DNA of 63,060 nt, taken from NCBI RefSeq assembly GCF_004348265.1, contig NZ_SMNT01000013.1, positions 1-63,060 of the forward strand. The letters are read 5' to 3'. Shown here piece by piece: positions 7,808 to 16,181 of the stretch. Each line of letters begins with the position of its first letter. The stretch's first letter is position 1. The DNA comes from Methylobacterium segetis. Lineage in GTDB: Bacteria; Pseudomonadota; Alphaproteobacteria; Rhizobiales; Beijerinckiaceae. The translations under genes were made by a program, and so were the position numbers. The notes under the pieces are model-generated. The model was not told the origin of the DNA and searched no databases. It saw only the letters and a list, made by a program, of their open reading frames with translations.

Positions 7808-8983
7808 ATGAGCCCGCATTCCAACCGCAGCCGCTCCGTCGTCGTGGGCGCCCTCGGGATCTTCGAGATCCTCTCCTGGGGCTCGACCTTCTACCTCCTC
7901 TCCGTTCTCGCGGCACCGATCGCGGCGGAAACGGGCTGGCCCCTCGCCGGCGTCGTCGGCGGCCTCTCGGCGGGCCTCCTCGTGGCGGGCCTCGTCTCGC
8001 CGCGGATCGGCGAGGCCGTCGACCGGCGCGGCGGCCGGCCGGTCCTGGCCTTCTCGGCCTTGGTCACGGCGTCCGGCCTCGTCGTCCTCGCCCTCGCACC
8101 GGCTCTGCCCGCCTTCCTCGGCGGCTGGCTGCTCCTCGGCCTCGGCATGGGAACGGGGCTCTACGACCCCGCCTTCGCGACGCTCGGCCGTCTCTACGGC
8201 AGCGAAGCGCGGCCGGCGATCACGGCGCTGACCCTCTGGGGCGGCTTCGCCAGCACGGTGAGTTGGCCGCTCTCCGCCTTCCTAGTGGAGCAGGCCGGCT
8301 GGCGCGGCACCTGCCTCGCCTATGCCGGCCTGCAGCTCTGCGTGGCCCTGCCGCTCGTGCTCGCGCTCGTACCGAACCCGGCCCCGTACCCCCTCCGCAA
8401 GGGGGAGCCTTCCGCCCCGGTTCCGACGGCTCTCGGCGGTCGGGAGCGCAGGGCCTTCCTCCTGATGGCCGGCGTGCTGACGCTCGGCGGGACCGTGATG
8501 ACACTCGCCTCGGTGCATCTCGTCACGCTGCTCCAGGCTCGCGGCGTGCCGCTCGCCTCCGCGGTGACCTACGGTGCCCTGATCGGTCCGTCGCAGGTGG
8601 CCGCGCGGATCCTCGAGATGGCGGGACGGGGCCGGTATCATCCCCTCTGGACGCTCACCGCCGCGATGAGCCTGATCGCGCTGGGCATCCTGCTCCTCGC
8701 CAATGGGTTGCCCGCCGTGGCGCTGGCGCTCGTCCTCTACGGCGCCGGCAACGGCATCTACTCGATTGCCCGTGGCACCGTCCCGCTCGCCCTTTTCGGG
8801 CCGGAACGCTACGCGAGGCTGATCGGGCGCCTGGCGCGGCCGGGGCTGGTGGCGCAGGCTCTGGCGCCCCTCGTCGGCGCCTTCGTGGTGACAGAAGGCG
8901 GGGCCGACGCATTGTTCGCGATCCTCGCCGCCCTCGCGCTCGCGAATGTCGGTCTCGTCGGAGCGCTCTGGCGAGTGCGCTAG
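7808..8983 (+). CDS. MFS transporter
   Basis: 391 residues with roughly twelve hydrophobic segments. The loop 2-3 motif is present as GEAVDRRGGRPVLAFS, a variant of the MFS G-x-x-x-D-R-x-G-R-R pattern. The protein starts with a short basic segment before the first helix. ATG 7808 has GGGGGG about 8 nt upstream and is preferred over ATG 7769. The substrate cannot be inferred: no enzyme operon or regulator adjoins it. Downstream is a convergent methyltransferase gene. Confidence 0.85.
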   Translation: MSPHSNRSRSVVVGALGIFEILSWGSTFYLLSVLAAPIAAETGWPLAGVVGGLSAGLLVAGLVSPRIGEAVDRRGGRPVLAFSALVTASGLVVLALAPALPAFLGGWLLLGLGMGTGLYDPAFATLGRLYGSEARPAITALTLWGGFASTVSWPLSAFLVEQAGWRGTCLAYAGLQLCVALPLVLALVPNPAPYPLRKGEPSAPVPTALGGRERRAFLLMAGVLTLGGTVMTLASVHLVTLLQARGVPLASAVTYGALIGPSQVAARILEMAGRGRYHPLWTLTAAMSLIALGILLLANGLPAVALALVLYGAGNGIYSIARGTVPLALFGPERYARLIGRLARPGLVAQALAPLVGAFVVTEGGADALFAILAALALANVGLVGALWRVR

Positions 8984-9082
8984 CGCAGGTCTAAGCGGGG
9001 CGGGTTCCGGCTCGCCTGAAGAGAATGCGCTGCATCAAGAGGTTGGGGCAGCGTCCATGATTCGGCGATCATGCAAGCGTCT

Positions 9083-9703
9083 CTACGAGAGCCGGGCCAC
9101 GCCGCGGCTGATGTAGCTCAGCGGGCGCGGGCTCCGGGGCATGTAGAACGCGTCGAGTTCGGGAAGCGAGAAGCCCGCCGACCGGAAGTTGTCCGCGACC
9201 GGCCGCGTGAGGTTGCAGCCCACCGCCAGCGCCCGCCAGAGCGGGTTCAGCCGCCGCTGCCAGCGCGCGACGCCGGCGTCCGGGGCGAGCCCGTGCTCCA
9301 CGAAGAGCACGCTCCCGCCCGGGCGCAGCACGCGCCGGATCTCCGACAGGCACCGCGCCGGATCCGCGACCGAGCAGAGCGTGAAGGTGACCAGCGCCGT
9401 GTCGATCGTGGCGTCGGCCAGGGGCAGATCCTCCGCGGGGGCCTGACGGATATCGAGCGCAACCCGGGCGGCGCGGCGGCGCTCCGCTCCGAGCCGCAGG
9501 AAGGCGGCGCTCGGATCCACGCCGATCACCCGCGTCACCCGCTCCGGATCGTAGTAGGGCAGGTTGAGGCCCGGTCCGAACCCGATCTCGAGGACGGTGC
9601 CGCTGGCTCGCGGCACCAGCCGCTCGCGCTCGGCGGCAATGTCGGCCAGGCCGCAGAGGCAGCCGACGAGGCGCGGGCCCAGATGCCGCTCGTAGAAGCC
9701 CAT
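9083..9703 (-). CDS. Class I SAM-dependent methyltransferase
   Basis: 206 residues of the UbiE/MenG-like Methyltransf_11 type. Motif I is VLEIGFGPGLNLPYY, with an acidic residue at the end of beta 2 (VIGVDPS), motif II around DTALVTFTLCSV and the post-motif RRVLRPGGSVLFVEHG. These bind S-adenosylmethionine; the acceptor substrate is unknown. ATG 9703 has GGGAGGA upstream and gives MGFYERHLGPRLV; in-frame codons further upstream are Arg/Pro-rich and unlikely to be translated. Confidence 0.85.
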   Translation of the reverse strand: MGFYERHLGPRLVGCLCGLADIAAERERLVPRASGTVLEIGFGPGLNLPYYDPERVTRVIGVDPSAAFLRLGAERRRAARVALDIRQAPAEDLPLADATIDTALVTFTLCSVADPARCLSEIRRVLRPGGSVLFVEHGLAPDAGVARWQRRLNPLWRALAVGCNLTRPVADNFRSAGFSLPELDAFYMPRSPRPLSYISRGVARLS

Positions 9704-9891
9704 GTCGTCCTCCCGCCTCGTGAACTCGCCTCCCGAACCGGGCGGCGATCTCCGGGTGCGGCGCGAGAAGGACCGCGCCAGCTGCGCATGTCCCGCAGCG
9801 ATCGGCACCGCGGGTCGGCCGCGAAGCCGGGCAGGTCGAGCCCCTCGCGGACGATGAGGGCCTCGCGACAACCGTCCGGATCGCCGCGCCT

Positions 9892-10041
9892 TCAGACGTA
9901 GTGCCGGAACACCACCTCGCCGGGAGCACGGGGCGGGAGGGTCCGGTCGCGTTCCGCGGCGCCGATCACTGCGCGGCCGGCCGCCGTGAGGATCCGTGAC
10001 ATCGGCTGCAGGAGCCGGCGGAGCGGGCGGGCAGCGGGCAT
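9892..10041 (-). CDS. Very small basic hypothetical protein
   Basis: 49 residues, Arg-rich, ending PGEVVFRHYV. A good Shine-Dalgarno (GAGGAGG) precedes ATG 10041. No family recognised. It is upstream of the methyltransferase on the same strand; the 188 bp between them (9704-9891) contains no gene that I can support. Confidence 0.45.
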   Translation of the reverse strand: MPAARPLRRLLQPMSRILTAAGRAVIGAAERDRTLPPRAPGEVVFRHYV

Positions 10042-10273
10042 GCAGGCCTCCTCTCGACGCTCCCGAACGGAGCAGGGACGGTCATAACCTCTCAAGGTTG
10101 CCGAGGTGTTTCTTCTCCCCTCCCTGATTGTTTCGTGATCCGGTCCCGCCGCGGCGACCGATCCGGGGCCTATGTGTTACGGGGCCGGCGCGGGCCGGGC
10201 GGAGCGTGGAGATCGCGGGGCGGTGTCGGAGCGGGTGCAGGGGAATGGCCGAAACGGTGCCGCGCTTCGGCCG

Positions 10274-11509
10274 ATGCGGGTTGCGGCGGGCAGGGGCTCC
10301 CTCGTCCTGCACCTGATCATCGTGCTCGTCCTGCTCGCCACCGCGCTCGCCGCCGGAGGCACGCTCCACGCGACGAGCTACTGGGTGGTGCTCGCGGTCT
10401 ACGCGGTCTGTTCCATCGGTCTCGGCCTCGCGGATCGGCACGACGCTCCTGCCGAACCCGGCGAGGAGGAGGGCGCCTCCAAGGCGGAATGGCTCGCCCG
10501 CGCCTCTACCCTGCTCAATGCCGGCATCGCCCTCTACCTCGTCGTCGAGCACATGATGGCGGGTGCCGGCACGGGGGCGGAGGACGCGGTCGCAGCGGTC
10601 AGCCGGTTGCCGGCCTTCCTGCTCCTCCTCCAGACCGGCCTCGCCATGCGGGTCGCGCACACGATCCTCTTCTCCGGACTGGTGACGCTCGCCTGGGGCG
10701 GCACCATCGTGTTCGCCGCCCTCGTCCCGGAGAGCGGACTTCTCGGGCCGCAGATCTCGCTGACGGAGGAGGTCTCCGGCCTCCTCACCTTCCTCGCAGC
10801 GAGTCTCGTCGTGATCGACGGGACGAGGCGCCTGCGCGCGGCCGTGGCGACGGCGCTGCGCGTCGAGCACGAGAAGGCGGTGCTCGCACGCTTCGTACCC
10901 GGCAAGGTCGCCGCCGACCTTGCCCGGGAAGGGGGGCTCGGCTCCGCGAAGTTGCGCCACGCCTGCCTGTTCGCCCTCGACATCCGCGGCTTCTCGGCCT
11001 TCACGCGGGCGCAGGCTCGGGACGACGTGGTGCGTGCCCTCCTCGACATCCGCGCGCTGACCCATGCGGCCGTGACGGAGGAGGGGGGCATCGTCGACAA
11101 GTATGTCGGCGATGCCATCCTCGCGCTCTTCGTGTCGGGACGGGCGGAGGATCAGGCCCGCGCCGCCCTGCGCAGCGCGCGCACGATCGGGCGGCGGCTC
11201 CGGGACCTCAACCGGGAGCGGGAAGAGGACGGGGCGCCCCCCCTGTCGATCATCGTCGCCCTGCATGCCGGCGACGTGCTCGTCGGCGTGTTCGACGACG
11301 GATTCCGGGCCGAGTTCACCGTTCTCGGAACCGCCATGAATCAGCTCGCCCGCATCGAGAGCCGGGCCAAGGCCGCCGGTCTCGAGTTGGCGGTATCGAA
11401 GGATTTTGCCCGTCTGCTCGAGAAGGATCCGGACGAGGGTCCCAGGCTCAGGCCGGTCCGCGAGCAGGACGGCGCGAGCCAGGCGCTGCCCCTCCTCACC
11501 CTCGACTGA
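10274..11509 (+). CDS. Membrane-anchored class III adenylate/guanylate cyclase
   Basis: 411 residues from this start. The N-terminal half holds several hydrophobic segments (first LVLHLIIVLVLLATALAAG), then a linker and a class III nucleotide cyclase domain. Metal-binding Asp residues are visible in ALDIRGFSAFTR and KYVGDAILALF, and the transition-state Asn/Arg region in GTAMNQLARIESRAK. It should make cAMP or cGMP from the triphosphate on the cytoplasmic face; the purine-selecting residues cannot be assigned by eye. The start is uncertain: GTG 10223 and ATG 10172 are in frame upstream, none with a clear ribosome site. Confidence 0.8.
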   Translation: MRVAAGRGSLVLHLIIVLVLLATALAAGGTLHATSYWVVLAVYAVCSIGLGLADRHDAPAEPGEEEGASKAEWLARASTLLNAGIALYLVVEHMMAGAGTGAEDAVAAVSRLPAFLLLLQTGLAMRVAHTILFSGLVTLAWGGTIVFAALVPESGLLGPQISLTEEVSGLLTFLAASLVVIDGTRRLRAAVATALRVEHEKAVLARFVPGKVAADLAREGGLGSAKLRHACLFALDIRGFSAFTRAQARDDVVRALLDIRALTHAAVTEEGGIVDKYVGDAILALFVSGRAEDQARAALRSARTIGRRLRDLNREREEDGAPPLSIIVALHAGDVLVGVFDDGFRAEFTVLGTAMNQLARIESRAKAAGLELAVSKDFARLLEKDPDEGPRLRPVREQDGASQALPLLTLD

Positions 11510-11859
11510 AACGGGCCACCCATCAAGGTGAGCCGCATGCGACCCGCGCCGCCGCACGCGGGCGCGATGCCTGCCGGCAGATCAGGTCGAGAAGAGCTCG
11601 GTCATTTCCGGTATTTGGCATGCCAGGGACGAGCCTGATCGATGCGCCGAGCCGGCGTGCTTTAATCCTGTTCTGGATTTTCCGGATCAATTATCTCGTG
11701 CGTCGCGTCACACGAAAGACTTACGCGCGGGATTAAAGCAGATTAGGTCCGGTGTGACTTATGTCACTTGAGTAAAATTGATCTTTCTCTATCTAGAACA
11801 TCATCAGATTTCAGCCGATCATTCGACTGATCATCCCAACAAGCGACAGGAGTTTGCAG
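11510..11859. other. Intergenic region with regulatory signals
   Basis: 350 bp, more AT-rich than its surroundings in its right half, no coding sequence seen. It contains an inverted pair GCTTTAATCC (11659-11668) and GGATTAAAGC (11730-11739), then a CRP-type site and a possible -10 element ahead of the small secreted protein at 11860. Confidence 0.6.
11753..11768. promoter_or_regulatory. CRP-type binding site TGTGA-N6-TCAC
   Basis: TGTGACTTATGTCACT matches the TGTGA-N6-TCACA consensus in all but the last base. Its centre is at about 11760.5. A TATCTA hexamer at 11790-11795 would place transcription start near 11802, putting the site close to -41.5, the usual class II activator position. A nucleotide cyclase gene ends 244 bp upstream and a Crp/Fnr-family gene lies 1.8 kb downstream. 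Confidence 0.5.
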
Positions 11860-12129
11860 ATGACGTTCTACGCCGCGACCGCCGCCCTCGCGCTGATGAT
11901 CGGCCTCGCCGGACCGGCGGCCGCAGAGGGAAGCCGCCAGCCCGCGGGTGGCGCCCATATGAGTTCCTTCGTGCACCACCCCGAGCACGACCCGCGCTCG
12001 CTCTACTCGCAGCGCCGCGCGACCGGACAGATCCTCGGGCAGCCGATGCTCTCCGAGCGTGCGGGTGCCCATCGCGCGGCTCCCCGTGTCGTCGAGCCGC
12101 ACTGGGCGTCAGGCTGGCGGGTGCGTTGA
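11860..12129 (+). CDS. Small secreted His-containing hypothetical protein
   Basis: 89 residues with a clear signal peptide (FYAATAALALMIGLAGPAAA-EG). The mature part is polar with several His residues (SSFVHHPEHDPRS) and no Cys. CAGGAG lies upstream of ATG 11860. No family recognised. It is the first of three small exported proteins in this stretch and the probable target of the CRP-type site 92 bp upstream. Confidence 0.7.
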   Translation: MTFYAATAALALMIGLAGPAAAEGSRQPAGGAHMSSFVHHPEHDPRSLYSQRRATGQILGQPMLSERAGAHRAAPRVVEPHWASGWRVR

Positions 12130-12172
12130 GCCGCGGACATCGGTGAGGGCGACGAGGATGCGGCGGGGCTGA

Positions 12173-12826
12173 ATGACGGGTGACATGCAGGAGAGGGGTC
12201 AGCGCCGTGGGGTCGCGGCCGAGGTGGAGCGGCAACTCGCCGTGTGCCGCTCCCGGTGCCGCAGCGAGGCGGTGCGGCCCGCGGTCGCGCTCACCATCGG
12301 GCAGTGGCGAACGGTGGAATCGATCCTTCACGCCGAGATCGGCCAGTGGCACGAAGGTCGCGGCATCGATCCCGCGAGCGGGGACACCGGCTTCATCGTG
12401 CTGGCGGCGGTCCGCTACAGCCTGAGCCGCCCGCGCGACGCGGCGAGGCTGTGCACGGGCTGGCTCCGCACGCACTGGAACCATCTGAGGGAACGGGACA
12501 GGGCCGACATCCTCGCCGACATCCTGCGCCACAGCGCCGAGGCGGGCGGTGAGACGGGGTCCGACGAGGCGGATCCCTGGACCGAGTTCGCCGAATGGGT
12601 CCGCGCGGAGCGGGCGGAGGCCGACGAGCCGGCACTCGCGCCCCTCGCCAATTACCGCCTCGGCATCCTCGCCCGGTCGCCCCGCGGCTACGCGCCCAGC
12701 GACACGCAGATCCAGGCCCTGCGCAATCGGGGCCTCGTCGAGCCGACGGGGCGCCTCGATGCGGAGGGGCGGCGCGAATGGACGATCACGCAAGCCGGCC
12801 GCAACGCCCTCGACCGGCAACCCTGA
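12173..12826 (+). CDS. Hypothetical protein, possible winged-helix C-terminus
   Basis: 217 residues, soluble, Arg/Ala/Glu-rich and mainly helical. The N-terminal part has LTIGQWRTVESILHAEI and the C-terminal 60 residues (SDTQIQALRNRGLVEPTGR, then EWTITQAGRNAL) look like a winged-helix segment of the type found in small DNA-binding proteins. No family assigned. ATG 12173 follows GCGGGG; an ATG at 12185 is an alternative. It is 23 nt upstream of the next small secreted protein gene. Confidence 0.6.
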   Translation: MTGDMQERGQRRGVAAEVERQLAVCRSRCRSEAVRPAVALTIGQWRTVESILHAEIGQWHEGRGIDPASGDTGFIVLAAVRYSLSRPRDAARLCTGWLRTHWNHLRERDRADILADILRHSAEAGGETGSDEADPWTEFAEWVRAERAEADEPALAPLANYRLGILARSPRGYAPSDTQIQALRNRGLVEPTGRLDAEGRREWTITQAGRNALDRQP

Positions 12827-12849
12827 ACACCCAACCACCGGAGAATCCC

Positions 12850-13077
12850 ATGCTTCGCCTTGTCGGCACCGCCGGGCTCGCCGGCCTGATCGCCGGTCTC
12901 GTGGGCACGGCCGTCGCGGATACCCGCGCCCGCCCCGTCGAGCAGCTGGCGGAGTGGATGATCTACCCCGGACCCCACGGGGAACTGCTCGGTGTGGAGG
13001 TGCCCGTGGAGCGGCCGACGCCCCAGCGCCCCATCCCGCACCAGGGCAGCCAGACCTCTGCCGTTTCGGCCCATTGA
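12850..13077 (+). CDS. Small secreted hypothetical protein
   Basis: 75 residues. A hydrophobic signal segment (LVGTAGLAGLIAGLVGTAVA) precedes a short polar mature part with LAEWMIYPGPHGELLG. GGAG lies 6 nt before ATG 12850. No family recognised. It is in tandem with another small exported protein 38 nt downstream, so co-transcription is likely. Confidence 0.6.
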   Translation: MLRLVGTAGLAGLIAGLVGTAVADTRARPVEQLAEWMIYPGPHGELLGVEVPVERPTPQRPIPHQGSQTSAVSAH

Positions 13078-13115
13078 GAACGGATCCCGGAGAAGTAGAG
13101 GGCCTGACGACGACC

Positions 13116-13367
13116 ATGCCGAGCACGCACTACGCCGCCGCCCTCCTGATGACCGGCCTCTTCCTGAGCCCGGCAAGCGCCTCCGAGGCGGTCACCGGGA
13201 TCGGCGGCGGCCCGGAGACGACGATCACGGCGCCGTTCACGGCGCCCTCCGGCCAGACCGTGCCACCGGGTGCGGCCTCCGCGCCGACGAGCGATCCCAC
13301 CGAGCGGACGCGGCGACAGAGAGAGCTCGACCCAATTCTCGACGGAATCTGCGCTGGCTGCCGATGA
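13116..13367 (+). CDS. Small secreted hypothetical protein with C-terminal CxxC
   Basis: 83 residues with a signal peptide (HYAAALLMTGLFLSPASA) and a Pro/Thr-rich mature region ending in DGICAGCR. The terminal C-x-x-C could be a disulphide or metal site. GAGGG lies upstream of ATG 13116 at a longish spacing. No family recognised. Confidence 0.6.
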   Translation: MPSTHYAAALLMTGLFLSPASASEAVTGIGGGPETTITAPFTAPSGQTVPPGAASAPTSDPTERTRRQRELDPILDGICAGCR

Positions 13368-13460
13368 GAGGGCGCCGAGGCCCGGAGAGGGGGGTGAGGC
13401 GCTTCCGAGTGGGAAAACGCTGCGCCTTTTAACCTGGGTCAACCAAAAGCGCCTTCTCGC

Positions 13461-13506
13461 GCGCTAGCTAGATTTCGCCCTCGGTACAACCAGGGCGAGC
13501 GCTAGC
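13461..13506. terminator. Long imperfect hairpin between secreted protein and regulator genes
   Basis: Two stacked stems: GCGCTAGC at 13461-13468 with GCGCTAGC at 13499-13506, and TCGCCCT at 13475-13481 with AGGGCGA at 13492-13498, giving a 10-nt loop and a 6-nt one-sided bulge. It may end the upstream transcript or shape the leader of the Crp/Fnr-family gene that starts 49 nt later. Confidence 0.45.
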
Positions 13507-13554
13507 GGCGGGCAACGTCCGGGCGCTCCGGAGCGTGGAGCGGGGCAAGGACGC

Positions 13555-14286
13555 GTGGTTTCGGCTGCCGAACAGTCGCTGAATGTTCTCTGCCGAAAGC
13601 TGGAGACCATCGGGGCGCTGACGCCGCAGGAACGTCAGGCCATCGCCGGGCTGCCGGCCACCGTGCGCGTCCTGTCGGCGGGGCAGGACATCGCTCGCGA
13701 CGGGGACCGCTCGGGCCAGTGCTGCCTCGTCCTCCAGGGCTGGGCCTGCCGCTACAAGCTGCTGTCGCGCGGACGCCGGCAGATCTTCTCCTTCCACATT
13801 CCCGGCGACATTCCTGATCTGGAGGGGCTCCAGAGGCCGGTGATGGACCACAGCGTCGCGACGCTGACCAAGGCGACGATCGCCTGCATCTCGCACGAGG
13901 CTCTCCGAGAGCTGATCGCGACCCATCCCGGGCTTGCCGCCATCTTCTGGCGCAGCGCCTTCATCGATGCGGCGGTCCTGCGGGCCTGGATGCTCGGTCT
14001 CGGGCGCCGCTCCGCCTTCGAGAACATGGCGCACCTGTTCTGCGAATTGTACCTCAAGCTGCGCGCTGTGGGCCTCGCGGGGGACGGACGCTGCCCGATG
14101 CCGGTCACGCAGGTCGATCTCGGCGACGCGCTCGGGCTGTCGAACGTCCACGTCAACCGCGTCCTGCAAACCCTGCGGGGGCAGAAGCTGGTCAGCCTGC
14201 AGAACAGCACCCTGGTGCTCGAGGATTGGCAGGCTCTCGTCCGGATCTCCGAGTTCGATCCCGCCTATCTCGGGCTCGAACGGTAG
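13555..14286 (+). CDS. Crp/Fnr-family transcriptional regulator
   Basis: 243 residues. An N-terminal cyclic-nucleotide-binding-like beta barrel (GQDIARDGDRSGQCCLVLQG, then FHIPGDIPD) is followed by a dimer helix and a C-terminal helix-turn-helix (TQVDLGDALGLSNVHVNRVL), the Crp/Fnr recognition helix pattern. There is no N-terminal Cys cluster as in FNR, and the barrel lacks an obvious cAMP phosphate-binding R-x-E motif, so the effector is unclear. The GTG at 13555 has GGCAAGG upstream. It could act on the CRP-type site at 11753, but this is inference. Confidence 0.88.
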   Translation: MVSAAEQSLNVLCRKLETIGALTPQERQAIAGLPATVRVLSAGQDIARDGDRSGQCCLVLQGWACRYKLLSRGRRQIFSFHIPGDIPDLEGLQRPVMDHSVATLTKATIACISHEALRELIATHPGLAAIFWRSAFIDAAVLRAWMLGLGRRSAFENMAHLFCELYLKLRAVGLAGDGRCPMPVTQVDLGDALGLSNVHVNRVLQTLRGQKLVSLQNSTLVLEDWQALVRISEFDPAYLGLER

Positions 14287-14563
14287 CATGGCGCGGCCCG
14301 GCTGTTCGGGACCGCCGCACCGCACTCTCCCGACAATCCTTGCCTCATCCCGGTTCGTCGAGGCTCGAGGGTGGCGACGCCGTCGGCAAGGGGCGCACGG
14401 ACCGGCCTCAGGGTGTCCCGGACGAGGTGATGGAGTAACGACAACACTCACGGTTGCTGCCGGCGGGCGGTCCCCGCAGGCGTCTCGGTGTTCCACGATG
14501 CTGATGGGTGGGAACCGCGGTCGCACCGTTCTGTTCTTCTCCCGCGTCTCGGGGGAGGGGGAC

Positions 14564-14815
14564 ATGCCGCGCTATTTCATCGACTCGGACGACGGGGAGC
14601 TGCATGTTCACGACGAGGAAGGGCAGGACTTGCCCGACGCCGTGACCGCACAACGCCTCGCGACGGCCATGCTGCCCGATATGGCGCGCGAGAAGATCAC
14701 CGAAGGCGAGGGCCGCGTCTTCCTGGTTCGCGTGCGCGACGAGGCGGGAGCGATCCTCTACCGCGGCACGCTCAGCTTCGCCGGCGAGTGGGCGAAGCCC
14801 GATCGCTCATCCTAG
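14564..14815 (+). CDS. DUF6894-like small protein
   Basis: 83 residues beginning MPRYFIDSDDGELHVHDEEG, with LPDAVTAQRLATAMLPDMA and FLVRVRDEAGAILYRGTLSF. This is the small alpha/beta pattern (M-P-R-Y-x-F/I ... D-x-x-G) common in Methylobacterium and Rhizobium genomes and annotated as DUF6894. Function unknown. A perfect purine tract (GGGGGAGGGG) precedes ATG 14564. The upstream 277 bp (14287-14563) has no supported gene. Confidence 0.75.
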   Translation: MPRYFIDSDDGELHVHDEEGQDLPDAVTAQRLATAMLPDMAREKITEGEGRVFLVRVRDEAGAILYRGTLSFAGEWAKPDRSS

Positions 14816-15019
14816 CAGCGGCCAGGGTCCGGCAAGGGCCGCAATCAGGGCGAGCGCGCAGAACACGGCGCCCGAGAGCGCCAACCGCCTGTCGACGGAG
14901 CGCCGTGCGTTGTCGTTCGCGGCACGGCGGCGGCGCGGTGTCAGATGACGCTCCAGAACGGGGCAGGCATCAACGAGCCGCAGCGATACTGGGCCGCGCA
15001 ATCCGGCAAACATTCCCAC
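14807..15019 (-). CDS. Small single-pass membrane protein
   Basis: 70 residues: a basic N-terminal half containing RRRAANDNARRSVDRR, then one hydrophobic segment (LALSGAVFCALALIAALAGP). The RRAANDN element recurs in short alphaproteobacterial proteins. The end overlaps the convergent DUF6894-like gene by 9 bp. Start uncertain; function unknown. Confidence 0.45.
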   Translation of the reverse strand: MGMFAGLRGPVSLRLVDACPVLERHLTPRRRRAANDNARRSVDRRLALSGAVFCALALIAALAGPWPLLG

Positions 15020-15195
15020 GCCTCCCGACGACCGGGCGCCCCGATCCGTGTCGCCGCCTGCCCTCGAAGGAAGCGAGGCGGGCCGGGTCGTCGGGCATTC
15101 CGTTCCACGGACAGGCTACGGCCGATCGCGGCCCGGCGTCAAAGCCGTTTCCGGACCTCCCTGCCGGATCGGTTCGGGCGCTCGCACCCCGCCCT

Positions 15196-15393
15196 TCATT
15201 CGAGGGGGCGCGTGTCGCTCTCGAGTTCCTTGGCGAGTTCCCGGCCGATCTGAAACAGGAGCAGGTCGAACACCGCCTGGAGCGTCGGATCCCCGATCTG
15301 CCGGATCGCTTCGCGGGCTTCGAGGCAGCGCGCGGCGGCGCGCGCCGCCGCGCTGGCGGATTCGGCGCCGTCGTGTGTGGAGGCGTGCGGCAT
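15196..15393 (-). CDS. Small hypothetical protein downstream of luxI
   Basis: 65 residues, mainly helical (ARAAARCLEAREAIRQIG, then VFDLLLFQIGRELAKELE). AAGGGG lies 9 nt before the ATG at 15393. It starts 38 nt after the acyl-homoserine-lactone synthase gene on the same strand, so it may belong to the same transcript. No family recognised. Confidence 0.55.
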   Translation of the reverse strand: MPHASTHDGAESASAAARAAARCLEAREAIRQIGDPTLQAVFDLLLFQIGRELAKELESDTRPLE

Positions 15394-15431
15394 GGGCGTG
15401 TCCCCTTCGAGGAGCCTGGGCGTCGGACGCC

Positions 15432-16088
15432 TCAGGCGGAGCGGCGGCGCGGGGCCTCGATACGGCGGGACCGATCGACGGTCTCGATGTCGAGGACCGA
15501 CCGCGTGAGGCCGAAGATCTGGCGGTGCGTCTCGATCGTCTCGGGCAGCAGGCGCGCGCAGATCGGGAGGATCGTCGAGCCGTCGTAGGGGCAGGGGAGC
15601 GCCAGCGCCTCGACATCCCAGCCGAAGGTCATCAGGCGGCTCACCAGAATCGGGTGCGTCTGGACAAGCAGGCCTTCCAGGCCGAGGAATTCGGCCGCCT
15701 CGGCCACCGCCGTGAAGGAGGGGCCGGAGACCGCATCGGCCCCGCGGCTGCTCTCACGCTTGCCCGGTGCGACGGCGCAGCGCGTCCACTCGTAGATCCG
15801 CGGCCCGGACGGGGCAGGCGCGCCCTTCAGGATCTCGGGGTAGAGATGGGTCTGCAGGTGCGGCTGGGTGGTGGGCAGAAGGCGGGAATAGGAGACGACC
15901 TCCTCTCCGTCGAGCCCCACGACATGGTAGCACTCGGGCGTGTCGAACGCGTCGGTCTCGCGCCCGTCCGGCCTGCGGCAGGCTTCCCATTTCAGGTGCT
16001 CGACGAAGAAATCGTGGCGAAACCGGTAGACCCTGTCCATCAGGCCCGGATCCTCCGACCCGGCCTCACCGCTCAACAGCTTGAACAT
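15432..16088 (-). CDS. Acyl-homoserine-lactone synthase (LuxI family)
   Basis: 218 residues. LuxI enzymes join the acyl chain of an acyl carrier protein (or CoA) to S-adenosylmethionine to make acyl-homoserine lactone signals. Family invariant residues are present in order: R24, F28 and W34 (YRFRHDFFVEHLKWE), D46 and D49 (ETDAFD), R69 (SYSRLLPT), E100 and R103 (IYEWTRCAV). It lies 93 bp downstream of a LuxR-type receptor gene on the same strand. A dyad at 16143-16160 in that gap is a candidate regulatory site. Confidence 0.95.
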   Translation of the reverse strand: MFKLLSGEAGSEDPGLMDRVYRFRHDFFVEHLKWEACRRPDGRETDAFDTPECYHVVGLDGEEVVSYSRLLPTTQPHLQTHLYPEILKGAPAPSGPRIYEWTRCAVAPGKRESSRGADAVSGPSFTAVAEAAEFLGLEGLLVQTHPILVSRLMTFGWDVEALALPCPYDGSTILPICARLLPETIETHRQIFGLTRSVLDIETVDRSRRIEAPRRRSA

Positions 16089-16142
16089 GCTCGCGCGCTC
16101 CTGCCTTCCTCCGCGGCAGGGTCGGGCAGGTGAGGGCGCCGG

Positions 16143-16160
16143 CGTATTCGTAGATTTACG
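16143..16160. promoter_or_regulatory. Candidate lux-box-like dyad upstream of luxI
   Basis: CGTA-N10-TACG (CGTATTCGTAGATTTACG) has the 18-bp length and dyad form of lux boxes but not the classical sequence. It lies 55 bp upstream of the LuxI start codon, within the luxR-luxI gap. Confidence 0.35.
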
Positions 16161-16181
16161 GAGTGGAAGCGGGTGCCCGCG

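Noticed and set aside
9704..9891. Possible remnant gene between the methyltransferase and the small basic protein
   Set aside because: Short in-frame pieces such as FAADPRCRSLRDMRSWRG look protein-like, but no start, ribosome site or family could be supported.
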